Assembly (NCBI GenBank): GCA_964628195.1 | Contig: CAZVPF010000003.1 | Location: forward strand, 62,001-126,000 | Direction: 5' to 3' | DNA: 64,000 nt | Source: CAZVPF01 sp964628195 | GTDB lineage: Bacteria > Planctomycetota > Phycisphaerae > Sedimentisphaerales > Anaerohalosphaeraceae | Part shown: positions 35,646 to 44,290 of the stretch, piece by piece | Numbering within the stretch: the stretch's first letter is position 1 | Layout: each line of letters opens with the position of its first letter | Notes under the pieces: generated by a model | What the model was told of the DNA's origin: nothing | Database searches by the model: none | The model's input: only the letters and a program-made list of their open reading frames with translations | Position numbers and translations under genes: made by a program

Positions 35646-36164
35646 ATGACTCAGGTATCACAGGATACACAAACAAATACAAAGGAAAGCCAGTCAGTGC
35701 AATTAGCCGCTAACGAAGGAAAGTATCTTACTTTCGCACTCGGTAACGAGGAGTTCGGTCTTGAGATACTTAAAGTTCGTGAGATCATCGGCTTTATGGA
35801 AGTTACCGCAGTTCCCCAGACCCCCCCTCATGTAAAGGGCGTGATCAATCTCAGGGGGCAGGTAATTCCTGTTGTCGACCTTCGGATGAACTTCGGAATG
35901 GAAGAAGCGGAAGTTACCGAGCAGACTTGCATCATCGTTGTCGAGATCGACGTCGACGGCAGGCAGTTCCAGACGGGCATCGTCGTGGACCGCGTTTCGG
36001 AAGTTCTTGATATCGCCCAGAAAGATATCGAGGACGCTCCCCAGTTCGGTTCGACAGTTGATACCGATTTCATACTCGGTATGGGTAAAATCGGTGAGTC
36101 TGTCAAGATACTGCTCGATATCGACAAGGTTTTGGCAAGCACGGATCTTTCGGGTATCTGCTAA
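35646..36164 (+). CDS. cheW: chemotaxis coupling protein CheW
   Basis: A 172-residue CheW that links chemoreceptors to CheA. The sequence KYLTFALGNEEFGLEILKVREI and the INLRGQVIPVVDLRMNFG motif are characteristic. GGAG lies 9 bases before the ATG. It stands alone, with a structured leader upstream and a strong terminator downstream. No CheA is in the window, so its partner, including a possible Pil-Chp system, is unknown. Confidence 0.92.
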   Translation: MTQVSQDTQTNTKESQSVQLAANEGKYLTFALGNEEFGLEILKVREIIGFMEVTAVPQTPPHVKGVINLRGQVIPVVDLRMNFGMEEAEVTEQTCIIVVEIDVDGRQFQTGIVVDRVSEVLDIAQKDIEDAPQFGSTVDTDFILGMGKIGESVKILLDIDKVLASTDLSGIC

Positions 36165-36242
36165 ACAGAATACTCGCGTAAACTGTACCTGCATGGCAAA
36201 TTTATGAACATGAGTTTGGGAGCCCACGCAGGTAAAAATAGT

Positions 36243-36327
36243 TTGCCCGGCTTATGAACGGGCAATTCGGGCCTGTCCGAATGTTAGGGGCCATGAGTTA
36301 ACCTGAAACTTTCGGACAGGTTTTGTT
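36243..36327 (+). terminator. double-hairpin terminator after cheW
   Basis: TTGCCCG/CGGGCAA forms a first 7-bp stem at 36243-36265. CCTGTCCGAA (36272-36281) and TTCGGACAGG (36311-36320) form a second perfect 10-bp stem followed by TTTTGTT. The rest of the 305-base gap to 36469 is AT-rich with no clear promoter. Confidence 0.75.
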
Positions 36328-36469
36328 ATGCGCTGCGTCAAAGAGCACAATTGCCGCAGTTTGCAACAGAGGGGGTAATTTGTTTTTTCCATGATATTTT
36401 TCTCGAAAATTAAGGTAACCGCATATATTATGGTTATTTTGCTTATTAATGTGATTGCCAAAAGTATAA

Positions 36470-37012
36470 ATGGAAAAAGTTTTACATATCAGCACTCCTC
36501 TCGACGACGAAGTTGTCGGGACATTAAAGGCAGGCGACAGGGTCGCTCTTTCCGGGCCTGTGTACTCGGCGCGGGACATGGCCCATAAGCGTATTTGTGA
36601 CGCTCTGGCACAAAATCATGCCCCGCCGTTTGACCTTGCCGGCCAGGTTATCTATTTTGTAGGTCCCACCCCCGCCCTGCCGGGAGGAGTGATAGGCTCA
36701 GCCGGGCCGACAACATCTTCCCGTATGGACCCTTTTAGTCCGATTCTTATAGAGCGCGGCTTGAAGGGCATGGTAGGAAAGGGATATCGCGGGCCGGAAG
36801 TGGTTGAAGCGTTAAAAAAATATAAAGCAGTGCATTTTGCCGCAATTGGCGGGGCAGGCGCCTTGCTCAGCGAGCATATTGTGTCGGCTGAAGTTGCGGC
36901 TTATGACGATCTCGGACCCGAGGCCGTCCGGCTGCTTGAATTCAAGGATTTCCCCGTCGTGGTCGCCTATGACTGCGAGGGCAACAGTGTTTATGACGGA
37001 GTTTGTGGATGA
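36470..37012 (+). CDS. fumarate hydratase class I beta-type subunit
   Basis: A 180-residue protein matching the C-terminal (beta) part of class I iron-sulfur fumarases and tartrate dehydratases, with LKAGDRVALSGPVYSARDMA and GPTPALPGGVIGSAGPTTSS. In this class a separate alpha subunit binds the 4Fe-4S cluster; that subunit is not adjacent. No strong ribosome site precedes the ATG. The stop overlaps the start of the next gene (ATGA). Confidence 0.85.
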   Translation: MEKVLHISTPLDDEVVGTLKAGDRVALSGPVYSARDMAHKRICDALAQNHAPPFDLAGQVIYFVGPTPALPGGVIGSAGPTTSSRMDPFSPILIERGLKGMVGKGYRGPEVVEALKKYKAVHFAAIGGAGALLSEHIVSAEVAAYDDLGPEAVRLLEFKDFPVVVAYDCEGNSVYDGVCG

Positions 37013-38079
37013 AAACGGCATTAGCGGGATTGATGCAGTCGGGCAAGAGCACCATTCTTTCGGCGATAAGCGGCAAGGAGCCGGCGCCGCTTGGTGCGAC
37101 AAATATCGAAGAGGCTGTCGTGCCGGTTCCAGACGAAAGGCTCGATTGGCTGACAGAACTTTACCAGCCGAAAAAGACAGTGCACGCCACGATTGACTGT
37201 CTCGACCTTCCGGGCTTTTCTTTCACCGACGAGCAAGGCCGGGCCGCTGCGAGACGCCTGATCGACAAGGTGCGAACCGTGGACATGTTTGTTATGGTGG
37301 TCCGGGCGTTTGAGGACGCATCTGTGCCCCCCTATCGCAACAGTGTTGACCCTGTCCGGGACCTGGTGGAACTGCATACCGAATTTATCCTTGCAGACCT
37401 TGAGCTTGTTACCACTCGAATCGAGAGGCTTGAAAAGGAAGTGCACAAGCCAAGCAAGACACAGGCGCAGGCAAAGGACGAACTGTCTTTGCAATTGAAA
37501 CTTCAGGAGGCCCTAGAAAATGAAAAGCCGATACGCTCGGCAATCGAAAACGACAAGGAGTTCGGTCTTATCAAGTCGCTCGGCTTTTTGACTTTGAAGC
37601 CCTATATGGTAGTGGTGAACGTCGGAGAGGACGAACTTGACAAGAAGTTCGACTTTTCCAAAGTACTTGACCAGAATATCGAAGTTGTGACACTTTGTGC
37701 ATCCCTTGAGGACGAGCTTCGACGGCTTGACGCGGACAGCCGGGCAGAATTCATGGCCGACCTCGGAATAAAAGAACCCGCGGTAAACAAATTTGTGCGA
37801 AGCTGTTACTCTTCGCTTGGGCTGGTAAGCTTTCTGACTGTCGGCAAAGATGAAGTGCGGGCCTGGCCGATAAGAGAAAACACCACCGCGCTTGACGCAG
37901 CCGGGAAAATACACAGCGACATTAAGCGGGGGTTCATACGGGCAGAAACTATGGCCTACAATGACCTTCGAGAACTGGGCGATGAAAAGGAGGTCAAGGC
38001 TCACGGCAAGATGAGGCTTGAAGGGAAAAACTACGTTGTTCATGACGGCGACATAATTAATTTCCGTTTTAATGTATAA
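37009..38079 (+). CDS. ychF: YchF/OLA1-family GTP/ATP-binding protein
   Basis: A 356-residue translation-associated NTPase. The P-loop is GLMQSGKST (near residue 7) rather than the usual GLPNVGKST. The G3 motif is DLPGF, the G4 motif is NVGE (as expected in YchF, which prefers ATP) and the C-terminal TGS domain ends in HDGDIINFRFNV. The ATG at 37009 overlaps the upstream stop; a TTG at 37003 is rejected. Confidence 0.82.
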   Translation: MKTALAGLMQSGKSTILSAISGKEPAPLGATNIEEAVVPVPDERLDWLTELYQPKKTVHATIDCLDLPGFSFTDEQGRAAARRLIDKVRTVDMFVMVVRAFEDASVPPYRNSVDPVRDLVELHTEFILADLELVTTRIERLEKEVHKPSKTQAQAKDELSLQLKLQEALENEKPIRSAIENDKEFGLIKSLGFLTLKPYMVVVNVGEDELDKKFDFSKVLDQNIEVVTLCASLEDELRRLDADSRAEFMADLGIKEPAVNKFVRSCYSSLGLVSFLTVGKDEVRAWPIRENTTALDAAGKIHSDIKRGFIRAETMAYNDLRELGDEKEVKAHGKMRLEGKNYVVHDGDIINFRFNV

Positions 38080-39330
38080 ATGCGGACTTCACAGAGTATG
38101 AATACTGCCTGCATAATAAGTGTCGGAAATGAATTGCTCTCGGGGCTTACCCTTGACACCAACGGCCATTATCTCTGCAGCCGCCTTGCCGAGCTCAGTA
38201 TCCCGGTGGCTTGCAGGTACACAATTGGTGACAACGTAGCGGATATAACAGAATCGATAAGCACAGCAGCCGAAAAGGCGCGAATCATAATAATTACAGG
38301 CGGGCTCGGCCCGACAGATGATGACCTGACAAGACACGCCCTGGCGGATTTTATTTGCAGCGAACTCGAAGTCAGGGAAGATCTGCTGGATGAAATGATA
38401 GAGTTTTTCCGCAAACGCGGAAGGCTCATGGCCGAAAAGAACCGGATCCAGGCGGCTATTCCTAAAGCAGCAACCCCGATGATAAACACGCGAGGCACCG
38501 CGGCCGGTATAAAAGCAGAATATGAAGGCAGGCTCATTTTCTGCCTGCCGGGAGTTCCTTCTGAAATGAAGGCCATGTTTGAAACCGGGGTTTTGCCGGA
38601 CATCGAATCGCTCGGGGCCGGGAGCGTAATACGCAAAAAGGTTATAAACTGCTTCGGAACCGGAGAATCGGACATCGCCCAGATGCTCGGCGGTCTGATG
38701 GAAAGGGAAAGAAACCCCCTTATCAACTGCACATGCGGCAGCGGATGGATAAAGCTGCATATTATTGCCGCGGCTGAAAGTATCGAGCAAGCGGAGCAAA
38801 TGATAGAAGGCGACAGAACAGAACTTGAGGGCATTTTATGCGATCTCGTATTCGGATACGACGATGAGCTGCTCTGGCAGGTGACTGGCAGGAAACTTGC
38901 GGAGATGAATAAAACCCTCTCTGTCGCCGAATCATGCACAGGGGGACTTGTCGCGAAATTGATGACCGACACGCCGGGGGCGAGTGAATATTTCAACTAC
39001 GGATGGGTAACCTACAGCAATGAGGCAAAACAGAAGCTGTTGAAAGTCGACCCGAAACTTATCGAAAAACACGGTGCCGTCAGTGAACAGGTTGCAAAAG
39101 CGATGGCAGAAGGGGCAAAAAAGATATCCGGCAGCGATTTTTCAATCTCACTGACCGGAATTGCAGGCCCGGAGGGCGGAACCGAACAAAAACCGGTGGG
39201 ATTAGTATATATTTGCGTCCTCGGTGAAGACTTTTGCGACCTCAAAAGTGCAGTTTTTCCAACCCAAAGGCAAAATGTGAGGAAACTTGCGGCGATGACA
39301 GCTATAAATATGCTGCGATTGAGATTGTAA
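38080..39330 (+). CDS. cinA: CinA-like protein (competence/damage-inducible; NMN deamidase)
   Basis: A 416-residue protein with an N-terminal MoaB/MogA-like domain (IISVGNELLSGLTLDTN; ITGGLGPTDDDLTR) and a C-terminal nicotinamide-nucleotide amidase domain (SVAESCTGGLVAKLMTD; TGIAGPEGGTEQKPVGLVY). The ATG directly follows the YchF stop codon. It is last in the fumarase beta-ychF-cinA run. Confidence 0.9.
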   Translation: MRTSQSMNTACIISVGNELLSGLTLDTNGHYLCSRLAELSIPVACRYTIGDNVADITESISTAAEKARIIIITGGLGPTDDDLTRHALADFICSELEVREDLLDEMIEFFRKRGRLMAEKNRIQAAIPKAATPMINTRGTAAGIKAEYEGRLIFCLPGVPSEMKAMFETGVLPDIESLGAGSVIRKKVINCFGTGESDIAQMLGGLMERERNPLINCTCGSGWIKLHIIAAAESIEQAEQMIEGDRTELEGILCDLVFGYDDELLWQVTGRKLAEMNKTLSVAESCTGGLVAKLMTDTPGASEYFNYGWVTYSNEAKQKLLKVDPKLIEKHGAVSEQVAKAMAEGAKKISGSDFSISLTGIAGPEGGTEQKPVGLVYICVLGEDFCDLKSAVFPTQRQNVRKLAAMTAINMLRLRL

Positions 39331-39332
39331 AT

Positions 39333-39361
39333 TTGACGTGCCTGAAAATCGTTGGTATAAT
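39333..39361 (+). promoter_or_regulatory. strong sigma-70 promoter of the plus-strand pseudopilus locus
   Basis: TTGACG and a perfect TATAAT are separated by 17 bp. It lies immediately after cinA and about 30 bases of leader precede the ATG at 39398. Confidence 0.85.
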
Positions 39362-39397
39362 ACAGGTTTTGAAAGGTATATTTTCGTACTTTAAGCT

Positions 39398-41098
39398 ATG
39401 GCCAGAAAACGTAAAAAATTAGGTGAGATACTTTATCGCAGGCAAAAAGCCGAAAAAGAGACTATAATCAAGGGCATCAAAAAGGCTCAGGCCGCCCATG
39501 CGAGGCTTGGGGAAACCCTCGTCCAGATGGGTGCATGCACGGAGGATGATATTGCAGAGTGCCTTGCAGATCAATTCTCTATGCAATATGTGGACCTCGA
39601 CGAGGAAGATATCTCACAAAGCACGCTTAAACTCATACCTGAAGAAATAATTAAGAAGCATTTCGTCCTGCCCCTAGGACAGGATAACGGCAAGCTCAAG
39701 GTTATCATTTCAGATCCGCAAAACCTTGACCTCATGGATATGCTTCAGTTCAGGCTCAACCAGGAACTTGAATATTACCTGGCGGCTCCTTCCAAGATAC
39801 GTACGCACATCATGCACACAATGGATGAGGTGCGCAGCAGTATCGATGCTACTGCTTCTGAACTCGCCGAAGCAGGCCACGCTATCGAGGCCGAGATAAG
39901 GCGTGCCGAAGCAGCTGGTGAAGAGGACGAAGGGCCGGTTATTCGACTTGTAAACCTGCTGCTGGACGAGGCAGTCAGAATGAGGGCGAGCGATATTCAT
40001 ATCGAACCTATGGCCGATCGCGTAAGAGTTCGGTACAGGATCGACGGAGTCTGCGTGGAGAGGGATAATATACCCAAGAACATGCAGAACCCGGTTTTGG
40101 CCCGAGTTAAGATACTTTCAGGCATGGATATCGCCGAAAGAAGGCTTCCCCAGGACGGCCGTATTAAAAGGAACATAGACAATTCAGACATTGACTTTCG
40201 TGTATCCTGCCTGCCGGGTTATCACGGTGAAAGCACGGTTCTTCGTATCCTGAAACCTGAGGCGGTCAATATCGGCATTCAGTCGCTGGGCTTTGAAGCA
40301 GCTGACTACAAAGTATTCCAGAACATTATTAAAAGACCAAACGGCATATTCCTTGTTACCGGCCCGACAGGTAGTGGTAAAACAACGACTCTTTATTCGG
40401 CCCTTAAGGAACTCAACAGGCCCGACAAGAAGATCATCACCGCTGAGGACCCGGTCGAGTATAACGTAGCCGGTATTAACCAGTGCCAGATCCGAACCGA
40501 GATCGAGTTGACTTTCGAGAAAATACTTCGTTCAATGCTGCGTCAGGCACCGAACATCATTCTTGTTGGTGAGATTCGTGACGGCATCGTGGCCGATATC
40601 GCTATTCAGGCGGCACTTACAGGGCACCTCGTGTTCAGCACGCTTCACACCAACGACGCGCCGAGCGCGATAACACGTTTGACAGATATGGGCGTTAAGC
40701 CTTTCCTTGTGGCAAGCTCTATTCAGGCGATCATGGCCCAGCGTCTTGTCAGGGTTATATGCGAAAAATGCAAAGTAGTGGACGAACATCCTGACCCGAA
40801 ACTTTTGAGAATACTGAATATAACCCCCGAGGACCTCAAGAAGAATAAGCTTTATAAAGGCCAGGGCTGCGGGGCATGCCAGGGAACCGGCTTTAGAGGC
40901 AGGCTTGCTATCTTCGAGATGCTCGAAATGAATAATGAAGTAAGGGAGCTTGCTTTTGCTCGGGCTCCGACAATGCAGATAAGAAAAGCCGCCGTAGCAA
41001 CCGGCATGAAACCGCTGCTTGAAGACGGAAAACTTAAGGTATTCAGGGGTGTCACTACACTATCAGAAGTGGCTAAACACGCCCAGGCGGAAGAATAA
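39398..41098 (+). CDS. GspE/PilB-type ATPase (first of two in this locus)
   Basis: A 566-residue assembly ATPase with an N-terminal MshEN-like domain, Walker A GPTGSGKTTT near 323 and a tetracysteine zinc site (CEKC...CGAC). The Asp box reads RQAPNIILVGEIRD; the canonical form is RQDPD, so two residues near the active site differ. No strong Shine-Dalgarno precedes the ATG. pilT follows after 30 bases. Confidence 0.88.
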   Translation: MARKRKKLGEILYRRQKAEKETIIKGIKKAQAAHARLGETLVQMGACTEDDIAECLADQFSMQYVDLDEEDISQSTLKLIPEEIIKKHFVLPLGQDNGKLKVIISDPQNLDLMDMLQFRLNQELEYYLAAPSKIRTHIMHTMDEVRSSIDATASELAEAGHAIEAEIRRAEAAGEEDEGPVIRLVNLLLDEAVRMRASDIHIEPMADRVRVRYRIDGVCVERDNIPKNMQNPVLARVKILSGMDIAERRLPQDGRIKRNIDNSDIDFRVSCLPGYHGESTVLRILKPEAVNIGIQSLGFEAADYKVFQNIIKRPNGIFLVTGPTGSGKTTTLYSALKELNRPDKKIITAEDPVEYNVAGINQCQIRTEIELTFEKILRSMLRQAPNIILVGEIRDGIVADIAIQAALTGHLVFSTLHTNDAPSAITRLTDMGVKPFLVASSIQAIMAQRLVRVICEKCKVVDEHPDPKLLRILNITPEDLKKNKLYKGQGCGACQGTGFRGRLAIFEMLEMNNEVRELAFARAPTMQIRKAAVATGMKPLLEDGKLKVFRGVTTLSEVAKHAQAEE

Positions 41099-41128
41099 TT
41101 ATTTTTTGAGTAATAATAAGGAATACAA

Positions 41129-42262
41129 ATGGCAACAGTTCACATCGATAGATTGCTTGAAGCCTGCATAAAGATGGGCGGTTCCGACCTGCACCTTGTT
41201 GTCGGCAGGCCGCCTGTTCTGCGTATGAGCGGCAGGCTCAGGTCACTTGATACAAAGGTCCTTGAACCCGACGATACAGTAGCGTTAATGAAAAGTATCA
41301 CCCCGGAAAAAAATCAGCAGGAGCTGCAGGAGCAAGGCGGAACGGACTATGGTTTCGCATTTGGCGACGCGGGCAGGTTCAGAACCGCAGTTTTCAGGCA
41401 AAAAAGTCATATTTCAATGGTTCTGCGTCTTATTCCAAGTGAGCTGCTTTCGTTTGAGCAGATCGGACTGCCAAAAATATGCGGTGCCCTTTGCCGCAGG
41501 CCGAGGGGACTTTTCCTTGTTACCGGACCTACCGGAAGCGGAAAAACAACCACCCTTGCAAGCATGATCAACTATATTAACGAGACGCTGGATCGACATA
41601 TTATTACGGTCGAAGAGCCCATTGAGTATTACCACATGCACAAGAAATCGATCATCAATCAGCGTGAAGTGGGCCTTGATGTGCCGTCTTTTGCAGAGGC
41701 TTTGAGAAGAGCTTTAAGGCAGGACCCGGACGTAATTCTTGTGGGCGAATTGCGTGATCTGGAGACAATGGAGGCCGCTATCAGTGCAGCAGAGACGGGA
41801 CACCTTGTATTTGGGACACTTCATACCACTGGATGCCAGGGCACGATCAACCGTATTATCGATGCATTCCCAGTCAGTCAGCAGGAACAGATAAGGGTTC
41901 AGCTCAGCACAAATATGATCGCTGTGCTCAGTCAGTGTCTATGTCCTAAAAAGACAGGCAAGGGCAGGGTCGCCGGATTTGAGTTCATGGTAGTTACGCC
42001 TGCAATCGCAAACCTTATCCGTGAAAACAAGGTTTATCGTTTAGAATCGAGTATTCAGACAGGTAAAAAGCTCGGTATGCAGCTTCTCGACGACCATTTA
42101 TGGGAACATTACTCCAATGGACGTATTTCACTTGAAGAGATGCTCGACAAAGCCAGGAACCCATCGGACATGCTTGAAAAAGCTCAGCAGCAGGATTCTA
42201 CCTTAAAGGGTAAGGGCCTTAAGAGCGAGCTGGATAATTACGGTGATGTGTTAAAATCTTAA
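41129..42262 (+). CDS. pilT: PilT-type retraction ATPase
   Basis: A 377-residue ATPase with the short PilT N-terminal domain (GGSDLHLVVGRPPVLRMSG), Walker A GPTGSGKTTT near 137, the RQDPDVILVGELRD box and the PilT-typical AISAAETGHLVFGTLHT. It lacks the zinc tetracysteine. PilT retracts type IV pili, so its presence argues that this locus or another in the genome makes dynamic pili. AAGGA precedes the ATG. Confidence 0.93.
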   Translation: MATVHIDRLLEACIKMGGSDLHLVVGRPPVLRMSGRLRSLDTKVLEPDDTVALMKSITPEKNQQELQEQGGTDYGFAFGDAGRFRTAVFRQKSHISMVLRLIPSELLSFEQIGLPKICGALCRRPRGLFLVTGPTGSGKTTTLASMINYINETLDRHIITVEEPIEYYHMHKKSIINQREVGLDVPSFAEALRRALRQDPDVILVGELRDLETMEAAISAAETGHLVFGTLHTTGCQGTINRIIDAFPVSQQEQIRVQLSTNMIAVLSQCLCPKKTGKGRVAGFEFMVVTPAIANLIRENKVYRLESSIQTGKKLGMQLLDDHLWEHYSNGRISLEEMLDKARNPSDMLEKAQQQDSTLKGKGLKSELDNYGDVLKS

Positions 42263-42294
42263 TCTTTTGGAACAAAAAATTAAAAATATTTATC

Positions 42295-42327
42295 AAGGGC
42301 GAGGAATTTTAAAACTCGCCCCTTTTT
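42295..42327 (+). terminator. rho-independent terminator after pilT
   Basis: GGGCGAG (42297-42303) and CTCGCCC (42315-42321) form a perfect 7-bp stem with an 11-base loop, followed by C and TTTTT. It splits the locus into two transcription units. Confidence 0.85.
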
Positions 42328-42418
42328 ATTACTTTTTGCAGTTTTATCACTGATTTTGGTGACTTATCTGTAAATAATTAATGTGCAATATGTTTCACAT
42401 ACAAGGTGTCTTGTCTGT

Positions 42419-42440
42419 AATCCTCTTGTCTAAGAGGATT
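42419..42440. repeat. perfect inverted repeat overlapping the -35 of the second unit
   Basis: AATCCTCTT-GTCT-AAGAGGATT has 9-bp arms and a 4-base spacer. Its left arm and loop contain the -35 hexamer of the promoter for the gene at 42492, a classic operator position. Confidence 0.6.
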
Positions 42441-42454
42441 TATGTGCGTATAAT
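42426..42454 (+). promoter_or_regulatory. sigma-70 promoter of the gspE-gspF-pilin operon
   Basis: TTGTCT (42426-42431) and TATAAT (42449-42454) are 17 bp apart. Start near 42461 leaves about 30 bases before the ATG. Confidence 0.75.
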
Positions 42455-42491
42455 TAAATAGAGAGTTGAAGAATTCTCGGAGATTTGAATT

Positions 42492-44243
42492 ATGGCTAAA
42501 TTACCTCCAATTGAACAGTTGAAAGGCCGGACGCTTGGCAGGATACTTATTAAGATGGGTATGCTGACCAGAGAGAAGGTTCACGAATGTCTTAAAGTTC
42601 AGAAAGAAAAAGAGGGAAAAGTTAAACTGGGTCAAGTATTGCTTGAACTTGGCCTTATCAAAGAAAGGGACCTCAAGGTCGCACTCTCTGCCCAGCGCGG
42701 CATGGAGTACATCGACCTGAGCATGATCGATATACCAAAAGAGGTTATAGACCTTGTTCCTGCTCAAATGGCGAAAACATATCGCATTATCCCTCTTGAG
42801 CATGACAAATCAAAAAACGAGCTTACGGTCGTACTGGACAATCCCGACAACTTTCGGGCCACAGACGATCTAAGCACGCTGATGGGCTTTACTGTAAAGG
42901 CAAAAGTTTCCGACCCGGAAGCCCTGGATACCGCGATCAGTGCGAATTACCCTGAAGAAGAGGAAAGCATCAACGAACTGCTAAGTGCGCTGCAGGGCGA
43001 CAAGGAACTCAGCGAATTCGAGGGACGCGGTCACAGTATCGACCTTGATGAGCTAAAGGAACTGGCCGACTCGAACCCCGTTAAGAAACTGCTCAACCTA
43101 GTGCTTCTTCAGGCCATTCGCGACAAGGCATCGGACATCCACTTCGAGCCTTTCGAGGATGAATACAAAATGAGATACCGTATCGACGGTGTGCTGTACG
43201 AAATGGTTCCGCCGCCGAAACACATCGCTATGGCCCTGAGCAGCCGAATAAAAGTAATGGCTGATCTCGACATTGCCGAACGAAGGCTGCCCCAGGACGG
43301 TCGTATCCCGCTGATGGTGGGCGGCAATCCCGTGGACCTTCGTGTGAGCGTTCTGCCAACTATATTTGGTGAAAGCGTGGTGCTTCGTGTTCTCGACAGG
43401 AAGCAGGTCGACCTTACACTGGATATGCTTGGGCTCCGTGAAAGTGACGCAGAGAGCGTACACGAGCTTATTCGCAAGCCCAACGGAATTGTTATCGTAA
43501 CAGGTCCTACCGGCTGCGGCAAGACGACAACGCTCTACTCTTCGCTGAAAGAACTTAACACCATCGACCGCAAAATAATCACTACCGAAGACCCGGTCGA
43601 GTACGATATTGACGGCCTTGTACAGGTCCAGATGCACGCCGATATCGGCCTTACATTCGCCAGGTGTTTGCGTTCTATCCTTCGTCAGGACCCTGATGTG
43701 GTGATGGTCGGTGAGATACGAGACCTTGAAACCGCCGAAATCGCCGCCCAGGCCTCGCTTACAGGCCACCTTGTGTTCACCACTCTTCACACCAACGACG
43801 CCCCGAGCACAATAGCACGACTGGTCGACCTCGGACTTGAAACATTCCTTATCACAGCCACGCTCGAAGGGATCGTCGCCCAGAGGCTCGTTAGAAAGAT
43901 ATGCACCAACTGCAAGCGAGAATTCGAGCCGACAGAGGATATGCTCATGGAGATAGGGCTTACATTTGAAGATGTGGCCGGTCATAAATTCTACTACGGC
44001 AAGGGCTGCGAGCAGTGCAACAACACCGGGTACCGAGGCCGAATAGGTGTCTTTGAGGTAATGACCTTTAACGACGAAATACGCGACCTTATAATGAACA
44101 ACGCCTCGACGAATGTCCTCCGCCAGGCGGCCAAGAAAAACGGAATGAAAATGCTGCGTGAAAACGGACTACAGCTTATATTCGAGGGTGCCACAACCAT
44201 CGAAGAAGTAGTCAAGGAAACGCTTGCGTTTGAAGAAGTATAA
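42492..44243 (+). CDS. gspE: GspE-type assembly ATPase (second in this locus)
   Basis: A 583-residue ATPase with MshEN-type N-terminus (LGRILIKMGMLTREKVHECL), Walker A GPTGCGKTTT near 338, RQDPDVVMVGEIRD and a zinc tetracysteine (CTNC...CEQC). It leads the operon that encodes a platform protein, seven pilin-like proteins and a GspK-like protein, so it is the likely motor for that pseudopilus. GGAG lies 10 bases before the ATG. Confidence 0.93.
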   Translation: MAKLPPIEQLKGRTLGRILIKMGMLTREKVHECLKVQKEKEGKVKLGQVLLELGLIKERDLKVALSAQRGMEYIDLSMIDIPKEVIDLVPAQMAKTYRIIPLEHDKSKNELTVVLDNPDNFRATDDLSTLMGFTVKAKVSDPEALDTAISANYPEEEESINELLSALQGDKELSEFEGRGHSIDLDELKELADSNPVKKLLNLVLLQAIRDKASDIHFEPFEDEYKMRYRIDGVLYEMVPPPKHIAMALSSRIKVMADLDIAERRLPQDGRIPLMVGGNPVDLRVSVLPTIFGESVVLRVLDRKQVDLTLDMLGLRESDAESVHELIRKPNGIVIVTGPTGCGKTTTLYSSLKELNTIDRKIITTEDPVEYDIDGLVQVQMHADIGLTFARCLRSILRQDPDVVMVGEIRDLETAEIAAQASLTGHLVFTTLHTNDAPSTIARLVDLGLETFLITATLEGIVAQRLVRKICTNCKREFEPTEDMLMEIGLTFEDVAGHKFYYGKGCEQCNNTGYRGRIGVFEVMTFNDEIRDLIMNNASTNVLRQAAKKNGMKMLRENGLQLIFEGATTIEEVVKETLAFEEV

Positions 44244-44290
44244 AATAAAGACACGCCGAATCGTCGGCGAAATATTCAGGAGATTTTACG

